This document shows positions 25,154 to 32,752 of a stretch of DNA of 64,000 nucleotides, piece by piece. The notes under the pieces were generated by a model that had not been told where the DNA came from, ran no database searches, and was given only the letters and a program-made list of their open reading frames with translations. The translations under genes and the position numbers were made by a program. Positions within the stretch are counted from its first letter, which is position 1; every line of letters starts with the position of its first letter. Source of the DNA: Mycobacterium sp. Root135 (GTDB lineage Bacteria > Actinomycetota > Actinomycetes > Mycobacteriales > Mycobacteriaceae); contig NZ_LMEZ01000009.1 of assembly GCF_001426545.1 (NCBI RefSeq), positions 124,001 to 188,000 of the forward strand, read 5' to 3'.

Positions 25154-26313
25154 CGCTTCTCGGGGACGCTGAGCGCAAGCGTGGCGGCGTCGTCCTCCAC
25201 CCCGGTGCTCAGATCTTCGATCAGGGTCCGCATGGCAGCCACGATTCCACCCGCGTCGTTGGGGGAGTGCGCCGCGGCGAAGCGCAGAAGTTCACCGTCG
25301 TCGTCGTACCGCGATCCGGCTCCGTTGCGCGCCTCGGTGAAGCCGTCGGAGTAGGCGAGAAGGGTGTCGCCGGGTGACAGCGCTATCCGCGTCGACGAGA
25401 ACGTCGGCGTGGCGAACAGCCCAACGGCCTGACCTCCGTTGGTCGCCACGTACTCGGCGCTGCCGTCGCCGCGAAGGAGTAGCGGAGGTGGATGGCCACC
25501 GGTGGCCAACTCAACGTCGAAACCGACTGCGCCCCTGGTGATCACGCCGAACAGCACGGTGCAGAACCAGCCGCGGCCGGCGTGGGAGTCCTGTTTCAAG
25601 ACGCTGTCGAGGGTGTGTAGCACCCCGACCGGATGGTCGTCGCCGACGGCGGCGGCACGCAGGGTGTACCGGGTCAACGACGTCAACGTGGCTGCGGCAA
25701 CGCCCTTTCCGCACACGTCGCCCAGGAAGAAGCCGTACCTCTCCCTGGACAGCGGGAACAGGTCGTAGAAGTCGCCGCCGACCTCGCCGGCCGACGGGCT
25801 GTAGTAGTGGGCGGCCGCCTCGAGGCCGGGAGGCGGGGACAGCGACGGCGGCAGCAGCGAGCGTTGGAGCGTCTCGGCGAAACTCACGGCGCGACCACGT
25901 TCCTCCTCGGCGCGTCTGCGCTCGGCCAGGAGTTCGCGTTCGTAGGAGCGGCGGTCGGCGGCGTCGTCGGCGACGATGCGGACCAGTTGGGGGCGTCCTT
26001 CGTCGTCGGACTTGACGTTCGCGGTGAGCAGGACGGGAAGCCGCCGGCCGCCTGCGGCGACGAGGTCGACCGCGACGCCGCTGAGCACCCCCGATGCCAA
26101 CAGCATTGGCGCGAAGTGGGTTTCGTAGTGGATGCGGCCACCGGCGGTGAGCAACCTGGTGAAGGGCGTGCCGATCAGCGCACCGTGGTCCCGTCCGAGC
26201 CACGACGCAAGCGTCTCGTTGACGGCCAGGATCTCCCCGTCGGGCGTGGTGATGACGTATCCGCATGGCGCGTTGTCGAACGCATCGCGTAGCGCGTCGG
26301 GGTCTGCCGTCAC
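25150..26313 (-). CDS. rsbP: PAS-PP2C phosphatase, RsbP-like
   Basis: 387 residues from GTG 26313. An N-terminal PAS domain (CGYVITTPDGEILAVNET, about residues 1-120) leads through a coiled coil (ERELLAERRRAEEERG) to a SpoIIE PP2C domain with GGDFYDL, LGDVCGKG and EDDAATLAL. Size and layout match Bacillus subtilis RsbP (403 residues), the energy-stress phosphatase that dephosphorylates RsbV. The GTG overlaps the stop codon of the RsbQ-like gene (GTGA), so the two are translationally coupled as in the Bacillus pair. Likely targets are STAS antagonists encoded nearby. Its end overlaps the convergent PAS-GAF-PP2C gene by four bases. Confidence 0.85.
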   Translation of the reverse strand: MTADPDALRDAFDNAPCGYVITTPDGEILAVNETLASWLGRDHGALIGTPFTRLLTAGGRIHYETHFAPMLLASGVLSGVAVDLVAAGGRRLPVLLTANVKSDDEGRPQLVRIVADDAADRRSYERELLAERRRAEEERGRAVSFAETLQRSLLPPSLSPPPGLEAAAHYYSPSAGEVGGDFYDLFPLSRERYGFFLGDVCGKGVAAATLTSLTRYTLRAAAVGDDHPVGVLHTLDSVLKQDSHAGRGWFCTVLFGVITRGAVGFDVELATGGHPPPLLLRGDGSAEYVATNGGQAVGLFATPTFSSTRIALSPGDTLLAYSDGFTEARNGAGSRYDDDGELLRFAAAHSPNDAGGIVAAMRTLIEDLSTGVEDDAATLALSVPEKR

Positions 26314-27110
26314 GCCGGTTCCGCGAACGCGGCGATGGCCGCCGCCGTCTCGTCGGGAGCACTGAGCTGCGGGCAGTGGCCGGTCGCGTCGATCGTGACG
26401 AGGTCGCTGCCGGCGATGTGCTCGTGGGTGTACGCGCCGACCGAGCGTGGCGCCAGCGTGTCGTGAAGACATTCGACGACCCGCGACGGAATTCCGACCC
26501 GCGGCAGGTCGGCGCGGTTGTCGGACAGGAACGTCGTCCGGGCGAACACCTGCGCCTTGGCGGGGTCGTTGCGGCAAAACGACTCGGTGAGCTCGTCTTC
26601 GAGCTCCGACCGGTCCGGGGTGCCCATCACCTTCGGCGCCATCGTGTGCGACCAGCCCAGGTAGTTGCTCTCCATCGACTCGAGCAGTTCGTCGATGTCC
26701 GCGCGGGAAAATCCGCCGGTGTACCCGTCGTGGTCGAGGTAGCAGGGCGACGGCGTCAGGAGAACCAGCTTGGCGAAGCGGCTGGGATCCTTCGCGACGG
26801 CGAGCACGCCCATCATCGCGGCAACGGAATGACCGACGAACACCACGTTGGTCAGGTCGAGTTCCTCGACGATGTCGAGGATGTCGTCGGCGTAACCGTG
26901 CAGCGAGGAATACCGCTCGGCGTCCCACGCGTGCGGATCGGACAGCCCGGAGCCGACGTGGTCGAACAGGACGAGACGGAATCGATCCGCGAGACGTGTC
27001 GTAACCAGGCGCCAGAGGTTCTGGTCGCATCCGAACCCGTGGGCCAACATCACCGTCGTCCCCGACTCGGGACCGGCAAACGTCACGTTGTTCCTGGCGA
27101 GCACGTTCAC
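26310..27110 (-). CDS. rsbQ: Alpha/beta hydrolase, RsbQ-like
   Basis: 266 residues from GTG 27110, with AAGGA seven bases upstream. The fold and landmark motifs follow Bacillus RsbQ closely: HGFGCDQNLW, FDHVGSGLSDPHAWD, VGHSVAAMMG, LTPSPCYL and TGHCPQLSAPDET. The catalytic triad is S95, D217 and H245, in almost the same places as S96, D219 and H247 of RsbQ. RsbQ is thought to supply or hydrolyse a small ligand needed by the PAS domain of RsbP; the plant receptors KAI2 and D14 belong to the same family. The coupled downstream gene encodes exactly such a PAS-PP2C protein. Confidence 0.88.
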   Translation of the reverse strand: MNVLARNNVTFAGPESGTTVMLAHGFGCDQNLWRLVTTRLADRFRLVLFDHVGSGLSDPHAWDAERYSSLHGYADDILDIVEELDLTNVVFVGHSVAAMMGVLAVAKDPSRFAKLVLLTPSPCYLDHDGYTGGFSRADIDELLESMESNYLGWSHTMAPKVMGTPDRSELEDELTESFCRNDPAKAQVFARTTFLSDNRADLPRVGIPSRVVECLHDTLAPRSVGAYTHEHIAGSDLVTIDATGHCPQLSAPDETAAAIAAFAEPA

Positions 27111-27185
27111 GCGGTCATCCTTGCACGCCGCGGTTCCGCGCCGCGATCGACGCTTGGCAACGTTTCCGGTGGGTAATACCGCCCC

Positions 27186-27404
27186 ATGGCAAACGACGAA
27201 TTCTCCAAGGGCGACCACGTCGAATGGAAGAGCCACGGCGGAACGGCCGAGGGCAAGGTCGAGAAGAAGATCACCTCCGACACCACGGCTGCCAAGCGCA
27301 CCGTCCGAGCCTCCGAGGACGACCCGCAGTACCTGGTGCGCAGCGAGAAGAGCGGCGGTGAGGCGGTGCACCGCCCCGAGGCGCTCGAGAAGACGGCGGA
27401 GTAA
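27186..27404 (+). CDS. DUF2945 (Tudor-like) small protein
   Basis: 72 residues, hydrophilic, with the DUF2945/hypervirulence-associated Tudor layout: FSKGDHVEWKSHGGTAEGKV near the start, YLVRSEKSGGEAVHRPEAL near the end. The fold is a small beta barrel. The role is not known; members are often found among stress-response genes, as here. The ribosome site is weak. It lies between the RsbQ-like gene (divergent) and the HAD gene (convergent, four bases away). Confidence 0.8.
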   Translation: MANDEFSKGDHVEWKSHGGTAEGKVEKKITSDTTAAKRTVRASEDDPQYLVRSEKSGGEAVHRPEALEKTAE

Positions 27405-27408
27405 CGCC

Positions 27409-28101
27409 TCAGCGGCCGGTCGAGACTCCGGCCGCGAGACGACCGATCGGCGAATCGTCGAGTTGGTCGGTCAGATCACGGGGATTGCGGTAGACCGCCA
27501 CCGCGCCTTCGTCCTGCAGCCTCAGCCGGTCGACGCCGCCACTCTCGACGCCGATGCACTCGACGCCCGCCCTGGCCGCCGCTTGGATGTCCCAGATCGA
27601 GTCTCCGACGAAGACGGCGCTGTCGGCTCCCACCTCGGCGCGTTGCAGCGCCACCTCGACGATGTCGGGTTTGGGCTTGGCGGTGTCCACGTCGCCCGAC
27701 GAGGTGACGGCCGAGACGATCTCGTCCTGGTCGAGAATCTTGCGCAGCAGCGCCAACTCGTCCTCCGGTGCCGACGTGGCAAGCACCACCTGTAATCCGG
27801 TGGCGGCGACCAGGTCCAGCAACCGACGGGTCCCGGGAAGCGGCTTCAGCAGGTGCGCGGTCTCCCGATAGAAGCGGGAATGCAGGTCCTTGGCGCGAGC
27901 CTTGGTGTCATCGCCGTTCGAGTTCTCGGGCATCAACTCCTCGAGCAGCGAGGAGCCGTCCATCCCGATGCCGCGGTGAATGCGCCACGATTCCACGTCG
28001 ACCCCGACGTCGGCGAACGCCCGTTGCCAGGCGTGCACGTGCAGATAGTTGGAGTCGACGAGGGTTCCGTCGATGTCGAACAAGACGGCAGGTGTGGGCA
28101 T
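27409..28101 (-). CDS. HAD-superfamily phosphatase
   Basis: 230 residues with all four HAD motifs: LFDIDGTLVDSN (nucleophile Asp and acid Asp), LATSAPED, the Lys in AKPKPDI and the acidic FVGDSIWD. The helical cap after motif I is of the beta-phosphoglucomutase/phosphoglycolate phosphatase kind. It should hydrolyse a small phosphorylated metabolite; the substrate is not evident. A SigF-like promoter lies immediately upstream, and the transcript would be almost leaderless. Confidence 0.87.
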   Translation of the reverse strand: MPTPAVLFDIDGTLVDSNYLHVHAWQRAFADVGVDVESWRIHRGIGMDGSSLLEELMPENSNGDDTKARAKDLHSRFYRETAHLLKPLPGTRRLLDLVAATGLQVVLATSAPEDELALLRKILDQDEIVSAVTSSGDVDTAKPKPDIVEVALQRAEVGADSAVFVGDSIWDIQAAARAGVECIGVESGGVDRLRLQDEGAVAVYRNPRDLTDQLDDSPIGRLAAGVSTGR

Positions 28102-28110
28102 GCATCACGG

Positions 28111-28135
28111 GTTCCCAAGCCGACCCTTGCGAAAC
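28111..28135 (-). promoter_or_regulatory. SigF-like promoter of the HAD gene
   Basis: On the minus strand, GTTT (28135-28132), 15 bases, GGGAAC (28116-28111). The -10 is a partial match to GGGTA. Transcription would begin about 28104, only a few bases before the ATG. A weaker plus-strand candidate, GTTT (28141-28144), 16 bases, GGGAAG (28161-28166), points toward the MscS gene. The remaining 170 bases to the MscS start hold nothing clear. Confidence 0.35.
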
Positions 28136-28333
28136 GAGGTGTTTCATTTGGCCTCGACTCGGGAAGCCGTGGCAGGGGGATGTCACGTCATGGGCCGCCG
28201 CGAGTGGCCGGGCGTCGACGACAATCAGACGACATTCAGACCGCAATCGTGACAATCGTGAAGGGATGACGACATCACGGAATGGGGTCGGGATCGCACC
28301 CGGCACGCAGACCCAATCCGATGACGTTCGCTT

Positions 28334-29233
28334 ATGACTATTACTCACAACGCATTCGAGTTCGCCACGGCATGGGACGGCCTCTGGTCGTCGAACTTCG
28401 GCCGATGGATCGCCACCAACGGCTTGCACATCGTGCTCGTGATCGTCGCCACGGTCATCGCCACCAGGATCATCCGCCACGTCGCAGGGCGAATCAGCAG
28501 GCGCCTGGCCGCAAGTGACGACTCGGACGCCACCGTCCAGTCCGAAGCGGTCAAACACCGCCAAGCACTGGCCTCGGTGATCTCATCGGTGGCGATCGCC
28601 GTTCTCTACGTCGTGGTGTCCGTCGACGTGATCAACACCCTCGGACTTCCGATCGGGTCGCTGGTGGCCCCGGCCGCCGTGCTCGGTGCCGCCCTCGGTT
28701 TCGGTGCCCAACGGATCGTCCAGGACCTGCTCAGCGGGTTCTTCATCATCACCGAGAAGCAATACGGCTTCGGCGATCTCGTCCAGCTGACCATCGGGGC
28801 GAGCAACGAGGCCGTTGGCACCGTCGAAGACGTCACCCTGCGGGTCACCAAACTCCGGACCAACGACGGCGAAATGTTCACCGTGCCCAATGGCCAAATC
28901 GTCAAATCACTGAATCTGTCCAAGGACTGGGCCCGAGCGGTGGTGGACATCCCGGTCCCGGCATCGGCCGACTTGAATAGGGTCAACGAGGTGCTCAAGG
29001 GCGTGTCGGACAAGGCCATGGATGACGACCTCCTGCCAACTCTGCTGCTGGACAAGCCATCCCTGATGGGCGTGGAGAGCATCGGAGTCGACGAGGTCAA
29101 ACTGCGCATGGTCGCGCGCACGCTACCCGGCAAGCAGTTCGACGCGGGCCGACGGCTGCGGCAAATGGTGGTCGCCGACCTGCGCCGCGAGGGAATCGAC
29201 AGCCGGACACCGGCTACCGTCGACGCCGCGTGA
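28334..29233 (+). CDS. MscS-family mechanosensitive channel
   Basis: 299 residues. Three hydrophobic helices lie at about 28-48, 85-105 and 107-135, the last being the pore-lining helix with the Gly/Ala-rich packing GAALGFGAQRIVQDLLSGFF. The beta domain follows, with KLRTNDGEMFTVPNGQI, the hallmark of MscS proteins, and then the C-terminal vestibule. It opens under membrane tension and lets solutes out during osmotic downshock. It belongs to a neighbourhood of stress genes. Confidence 0.92.
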   Translation: MTITHNAFEFATAWDGLWSSNFGRWIATNGLHIVLVIVATVIATRIIRHVAGRISRRLAASDDSDATVQSEAVKHRQALASVISSVAIAVLYVVVSVDVINTLGLPIGSLVAPAAVLGAALGFGAQRIVQDLLSGFFIITEKQYGFGDLVQLTIGASNEAVGTVEDVTLRVTKLRTNDGEMFTVPNGQIVKSLNLSKDWARAVVDIPVPASADLNRVNEVLKGVSDKAMDDDLLPTLLLDKPSLMGVESIGVDEVKLRMVARTLPGKQFDAGRRLRQMVVADLRREGIDSRTPATVDAA

Positions 29234-29248
29234 CTCGGAACGCCTCGC

Positions 29249-29569
29249 TCAGAACGTCGTGAACAGCACGATGGCTGCAGCGGCGATGACGACCCACGCG
29301 ACGGCCGGTACGACGATCCCGTACCGGCGTCGCGCGGTCACGAACGAAAGTGCCACTGCCACTGCGGCTACCGCAGGGGTGCCGTATTCGATGAGGCCGA
29401 ACACGGTTTCGTTCGGCCCGAACTCGGTGCAGCCCCCGTTACCACAGCCCGCGGTGCCCAGTACCTGCAGGTAGGAGTAGACGACAACGGCCAAGGCCGC
29501 AGGCGCGGTCAGGATTGCCAGTATCCAGTTGACCGTCGTGCGCGTGCCGTTGCGTACCTCGGTGTCCAT
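29249..29569 (-). CDS. Small three-helix membrane protein
   Basis: 106 residues from ATG 29569. Three transmembrane helices (about 14-34, 58-78, 83-104) with a Cys-containing loop between the first two (GTAGCGNGGCTEFGPNE). No known family is recognised. It lies ten bases after the acidic small-protein gene and is probably translated from the same transcript, using ribosome-site sequence inside the gap. The shared SigF-like promoter suggests an envelope role under stress. Confidence 0.65.
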   Translation of the reverse strand: MDTEVRNGTRTTVNWILAILTAPAALAVVVYSYLQVLGTAGCGNGGCTEFGPNETVFGLIEYGTPAVAAVAVALSFVTARRRYGIVVPAVAWVVIAAAAIVLFTTF

Positions 29570-29579
29570 TCGAGCGCCG

Positions 29580-29774
29580 TCAGTCCTGCGCTCTCGCTTC
29601 GGCGCCCGTCTCGCCGGCGTCGAAGGCGTCGTCCGAACTCTGCTCGCCGACGTAGTTGCCGCCGCCGTGGCGGTCTGCGCGTGACGCCGCAACGTGCGAG
29701 TCGTCGTCGACGTCGGGCTCACTATCCGACTCGTTCTCGGGATCGTGATCGTCTGAGCGGTGTCGTCCGGACAT
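29580..29774 (-). CDS. Small acidic disordered protein
   Basis: 64 residues, starting MSGRHRSDDHDPENES, rich in Asp, Glu, Ser and His and without hydrophobic segments, so probably disordered. The chosen ATG (29774) has AGGAGGT at the ideal distance of six bases; the in-frame ATG six bases earlier is too close. The function is unknown. It is the first gene of a two-gene unit with the small membrane protein and has a good SigF-like promoter. Confidence 0.6.
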   Translation of the reverse strand: MSGRHRSDDHDPENESDSEPDVDDDSHVAASRADRHGGGNYVGEQSSDDAFDAGETGAEARAQD

Positions 29775-29802
29775 CGTCATACCTCCTCGGTGCCCCCCAC
29801 GA

Positions 29803-29827
29803 GTACCCCGATCGGTGCCGTCCAACC
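29803..29827 (-). promoter_or_regulatory. SigF-like promoter of the acidic-protein operon
   Basis: On the minus strand, GGTT (29827-29824), 15 bases, GGGTAC (29808-29803). This is one of the best matches in the window to the mycobacterial SigF consensus. Transcription would begin near 29796, with a leader of about 20 bases before ATG 29774 that contains the AGGAGGT. Confidence 0.6.
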
Positions 29828-29835
29828 AGCGAGAC

Positions 29836-29861
29836 GTTTCACGGCACCGTCGGCTGGGCAC
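29836..29861 (+). promoter_or_regulatory. SigF-like promoter of the HdeA-like lipoprotein
   Basis: GTTT (29836-29839), 16 bases, GGGCAC (29856-29861), upstream of the lipoprotein gene at 29916. The -10 has two mismatches to GGGTA[TC]. It lies nearly back to back with the opposing promoter at 29803-29827. Confidence 0.4.
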
Positions 29862-29915
29862 ATGCAGTGGGGCCACAGCGGTCCACGGCAAACTCTGCGG
29901 GAGGATTTTCACTTG

Positions 29916-30197
29916 ATGCGCATGAAGGCGATGACGGGTTTGGTAGCGGCGAGCATGACGTTGGGCGTCCTGCTGAGCGGTTGCGGCGCAAAGGTCGAAG
30001 GCGGCGACACGTCCTGCAAGGACTACATGTCGGCCAACGACGCAGACCAGCAGACGGCCGTGTCCAAGATGCTCAAGGACGAAAAGGGCACTGACGCGGC
30101 GCAGCTCGAAATCACCGGCACGAAGCTCTCGGTGCAAACCTTCTGCCAGACCGCGGGCAAGGAAGACACCAAGATCAAGGAAGCCCCGCACCTGTAG
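29916..30197 (+). CDS. Small HdeA-like lipoprotein
   Basis: 93 residues. A signal peptide ends in the lipobox LLSGCG, so the mature protein should be lipid-anchored at its Cys. The mature region begins with TSCKDYMSANDADQQ and has one further Cys in VQTFCQTAG; with the first it could form the single disulfide typical of HdeA-like acid-stress chaperones. That family link is inference from the Cys spacing and length. GGGAGGA lies upstream of the ATG. It is followed by a strong hairpin. Confidence 0.65.
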   Translation: MRMKAMTGLVAASMTLGVLLSGCGAKVEGGDTSCKDYMSANDADQQTAVSKMLKDEKGTDAAQLEITGTKLSVQTFCQTAGKEDTKIKEAPHL

Positions 30198-30204
30198 GGA
30201 CCGC

Positions 30205-30229
30205 GTTTCGGAAGAGACGGGTCGGGTAG
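30205..30229 (+). promoter_or_regulatory. SigF-like promoter of the GT2/PIG-L cassette
   Basis: GTTT (30205-30208), 15 bases, GGGTAG (30224-30229), a near-perfect SigF-type match. It starts eight bases after the stop of the lipoprotein gene. Transcription would start about 30236, exactly at the base of the following hairpin. Confidence 0.6.
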
Positions 30230-30237
30230 TCGGTCAA

Positions 30238-30270
30238 GGTGGCGCGGCAGGCATGGCCTGCGGCGCCACC
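30238..30270 (+). terminator. Strong hairpin between lipoprotein and GT2 genes
   Basis: GGTGGCGC (30238-30245) pairs with GCGCCACC (30263-30270), and inside it GCAGGC (30247-30252) pairs with GCCTGC (30256-30261), with an ATG loop and one mismatch. It is the best terminator-like stem in the window and probably ends the lipoprotein transcript. Because the SigF-like promoter lies before it, it could also attenuate the cassette. Confidence 0.6.
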
Positions 30271-30333
30271 TTCGCCGATGAAAGGACTGTTCATGGGGGG
30301 CAACTGGCGAAGATCAGTGCAAGGCGAGTCTCG

Positions 30334-31047
30334 GTGACGTTCGACAGTGCGGTGGTCGTCATCCCCGCCCACGACGAAGCGGAGAAACTGCCACGCTGCC
30401 TCAAGGCCGTCGTCACAGCCGCGGCATGCGCGCCGGTACCGGTGCTGACCGTCGTCGTCCTCGATTCCTGTACCGACGAAAGTGCCTCGCTGGCTGGACA
30501 CTTCGGCGACGGCGTGCACTTCGTCGAGGTCGAGGCGAAGAACGTGGGAGCCTCGCGTGCCGCGGGCTTCGCCTACGCGCGAACGGTATGTGGCGTCGCC
30601 TCGGGCGACGAGTCCCGGATCTGGTACGCGACCACCGATGCGGACAGCCAGGTCGACGCGGACTGGTTGGTCCGCCAAATGGACGCCGACACCGACATGG
30701 TGCTCGGCGTAGTGCGCGTGACGAATTGGCGGCATTTCTCCGCTTCATCGGTGCGTCGGTACCTGGCCGCCTACCGTGCGAAGTTGCGTCGCAGTGGCGG
30801 CGGACACGACCACGTGCATGGGGCCAACATGGGTTTCCGAGCCGACGCCTACTGGAAGACCGGAGGTTTCGCGACACTCGTCTCCGACGAGGACGTCAAC
30901 CTGGTGCGACGGTTCGAGCAGTGCGGACACCGAATCCACCGCGACGTCGGCCTGTCCGTCGTGACGTCGGCGCGACGCGAGGGCCGAGCGCCGCGCGGTT
31001 TCGCGAGTCACCTCAAGTCGGTGTCGCAACGCGACGGTGCGGCATGA
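30334..31047 (+). CDS. Family 2 glycosyltransferase
   Basis: 237 residues from GTG 30334, with AAGG nine bases upstream; an in-frame ATG at 30253 lies in the loop of the terminator hairpin and is unlikely. GT-A fold motifs are VVVIPAHDEAEKLPRC at the N-terminus, the metal-binding TTDADSQVDADW and the acceptor-site DEDVNLVRRFE. There are no transmembrane helices. It should transfer a sugar from a nucleotide donor to an unknown acceptor. It is the first of four genes that overlap by four bases each, so all four products probably act in one pathway. Confidence 0.88.
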   Translation: MTFDSAVVVIPAHDEAEKLPRCLKAVVTAAACAPVPVLTVVVLDSCTDESASLAGHFGDGVHFVEVEAKNVGASRAAGFAYARTVCGVASGDESRIWYATTDADSQVDADWLVRQMDADTDMVLGVVRVTNWRHFSASSVRRYLAAYRAKLRRSGGGHDHVHGANMGFRADAYWKTGGFATLVSDEDVNLVRRFEQCGHRIHRDVGLSVVTSARREGRAPRGFASHLKSVSQRDGAA

Positions 31048-31988
31048 CGGTAGCGCTGGTCCGGCGTTGGCTGGACGCCGGCGAACTCGACCTTCCCGCA
31101 CCCGGTTCCGGCCGGACGGGCACGCGCTGGTGGAAGCTCGCCGCGTTGACCGAGAACGACGTCGTGGCAGGCAGATTGGCCGAGGCGCACGCCGATGCGC
31201 TCGCGATCTTGGCCGAGCTCGGCGGGCCGAGCCCCGAAGCCGGTCGACTGTGGGGAGTCTGGGCTGCCGAAGCGCCGCACGCCGTCGTCACGGCCCGCGA
31301 CGACGGCGACGGCCAGGTGCGGCTCGACGGCACGAAGGCGTGGTGCTCGGGCGCGGGGATCTGCACCGACGCACTGATCACCGCGCGCTGCGGTGACAAC
31401 GGGCGTGGCCTCTACGCCGTCGACCTCGATCAGGACGGGGTGGAACCCCTTCCCGACGAGTGGCACAACGTCGGCATGCACGAGTCGGACACGAGGTCGG
31501 TACGACTCGACGGAGCGGTGGGAGTGCCCGTCGGACGGCCAGGCGAATACCTGTCCCGACCGGGGTTCTGGCATGGCGCAATTGGAGTTGCGGCCTGCTG
31601 GCTCGGAGGCGCCCGCGGGGTGGCCGCTCCGCTGTATCGAGCGGTGGCCACCGAACACGACGGCAAGGCTCCCGACGAGCACGCGCGCGCACACCTCGGC
31701 GCGGTCGACGCGGCGCTCGCCGCGGCCGAGGCCATGCTCGTCTCGGCCGCGCGGTACGTCGACGCCGAACCTCGCGGCGACCGTGCCGAACTCGTCGCGC
31801 GGAGGGTGCGTGCCGTCGTGGAATCAGCGGTCGACGAGGCCATCGTCCGCACCGGCCGGGCGCTTGGACCTGGCCCCATGGTCTTGGACGCCGGGCATGC
31901 CAAGAGGGTCGCGGACCTCACCGTCTACGTCCGCCAGAGCCACGCCGAACGGGACCTCGCGGCGCTCGGGAAGCTGGCGGCCAAGTGA
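31044..31988 (+). CDS. Acyl-CoA dehydrogenase-like protein
   Basis: 314 residues, about 70 shorter than classical acyl-CoA dehydrogenases; the N-terminal helical domain is reduced. The flavin-contact strand is visible in GTKAWCSGAGICTDALI, and the C-terminal four-helix region is kept. The usual catalytic Glu could not be located with certainty. It may oxidise or isomerise an acyl or imine substrate with FAD, possibly a lipid or amino-sugar intermediate. Its ATG overlaps the stop of the glycosyltransferase gene (ATGA), and its own stop overlaps the PIG-L start. Confidence 0.8.
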   Translation: MTVALVRRWLDAGELDLPAPGSGRTGTRWWKLAALTENDVVAGRLAEAHADALAILAELGGPSPEAGRLWGVWAAEAPHAVVTARDDGDGQVRLDGTKAWCSGAGICTDALITARCGDNGRGLYAVDLDQDGVEPLPDEWHNVGMHESDTRSVRLDGAVGVPVGRPGEYLSRPGFWHGAIGVAACWLGGARGVAAPLYRAVATEHDGKAPDEHARAHLGAVDAALAAAEAMLVSAARYVDAEPRGDRAELVARRVRAVVESAVDEAIVRTGRALGPGPMVLDAGHAKRVADLTVYVRQSHAERDLAALGKLAAK

Positions 31989-32752
31989 CCTCCACGGAGT
32001 CGGGCAACGGGTTCCGTTTCGCGGCGCAGCCCATCGCCGGGGGCGGCACCCCCGCGGAGGACTGGCGTGAGTGGGTCGGCGCGCTCCCCACCCTCGATCT
32101 GTCCGACTGCCCGGCACTGGTCGTCGTGGCACCCCATCCCGACGACGAGACGCTCGGCTTCGGTGCGACAGCGTCCTTGCTTCGGTCACGCGGCGTCGAG
32201 GTCACCGTGGTGTCGGTCACCGACGGCGGCGGCTCGGTTCCCGGGTTGTCGCCCATGGAACGGCGGTGGTTGGAGCGTGACCGCCGAACTGAATTGCTCG
32301 CCGCAACAACGGTTCTCGGAATCGGGGAGCCGGTGGCCCTCGGGTTGCCCGACGGCGAGTTGGTCGACCATGAAGCCGAACTGACCACGATGCTCACCGA
32401 CGTCTTGGCGGCGATGCCGTCCGGAACCTGGTGTGCGGCCACCTGGCGTGGCGACGGCCACCCCGATCACGAAGCCGTCGGCCGCAGTGCGGCCGCCGCG
32501 GTGGCCCGCACCGGCGCCGAACTCCTGGAATTCCCGGTGTGGATGTGGCATTGGGCGAAACCCGGCGACGAGGCGGTGCCGTGGCACCGCATGTCGACTG
32601 CGCCCTACGACAGGGCGGCCACGGCGCGGAAGCGGCGTGCCGCCGCGGCCTTCGAGTCACAGCTGGTGCCGTACGAGGCCGGAATGGACGTGGTGCTGCC
32701 ACCGTTCGTGCTGCAACGGTTGTTCGCCGTAGGAGAGGCGGTCATTCGATGA
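31985..32752 (+). CDS. PIG-L family deacetylase
   Basis: 255 residues from GTG 31985, which overlaps the previous stop (GTGA). The zinc-binding motif is complete: VVVAPHPDDETLGFGA and the later GDGHPDHEAVG. Family members (MshB, Mca, PIG-L) remove acetyl groups from N-acetylglucosaminyl or related conjugates. Placed between a glycosyltransferase and a NodS-like methyltransferase, it probably frees an amine on a newly built glycoside. It has no signal peptide, so it acts in the cytoplasm. Confidence 0.9.
   Translation: MTSTESGNGFRFAAQPIAGGGTPAEDWREWVGALPTLDLSDCPALVVVAPHPDDETLGFGATASLLRSRGVEVTVVSVTDGGGSVPGLSPMERRWLERDRRTELLAATTVLGIGEPVALGLPDGELVDHEAELTTMLTDVLAAMPSGTWCAATWRGDGHPDHEAVGRSAAAAVARTGAELLEFPVWMWHWAKPGDEAVPWHRMSTAPYDRAATARKRRAAAAFESQLVPYEAGMDVVLPPFVLQRLFAVGEAVIR

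Noticed and set aside
27162..27176. SigF-like promoter for the DUF2945 gene
   Set aside because: GGGTAA (27171-27176) is present, but the only GTTT is five bases upstream of it instead of 15-17, so the spacing does not fit.
30253..30333. 27-residue N-terminal extension of the GT2 protein from ATG 30253
   Set aside because: The ATG is the loop of a strong hairpin and the extension has no family similarity; GTG 30334 has a better ribosome site and the protein then begins at the expected strand.
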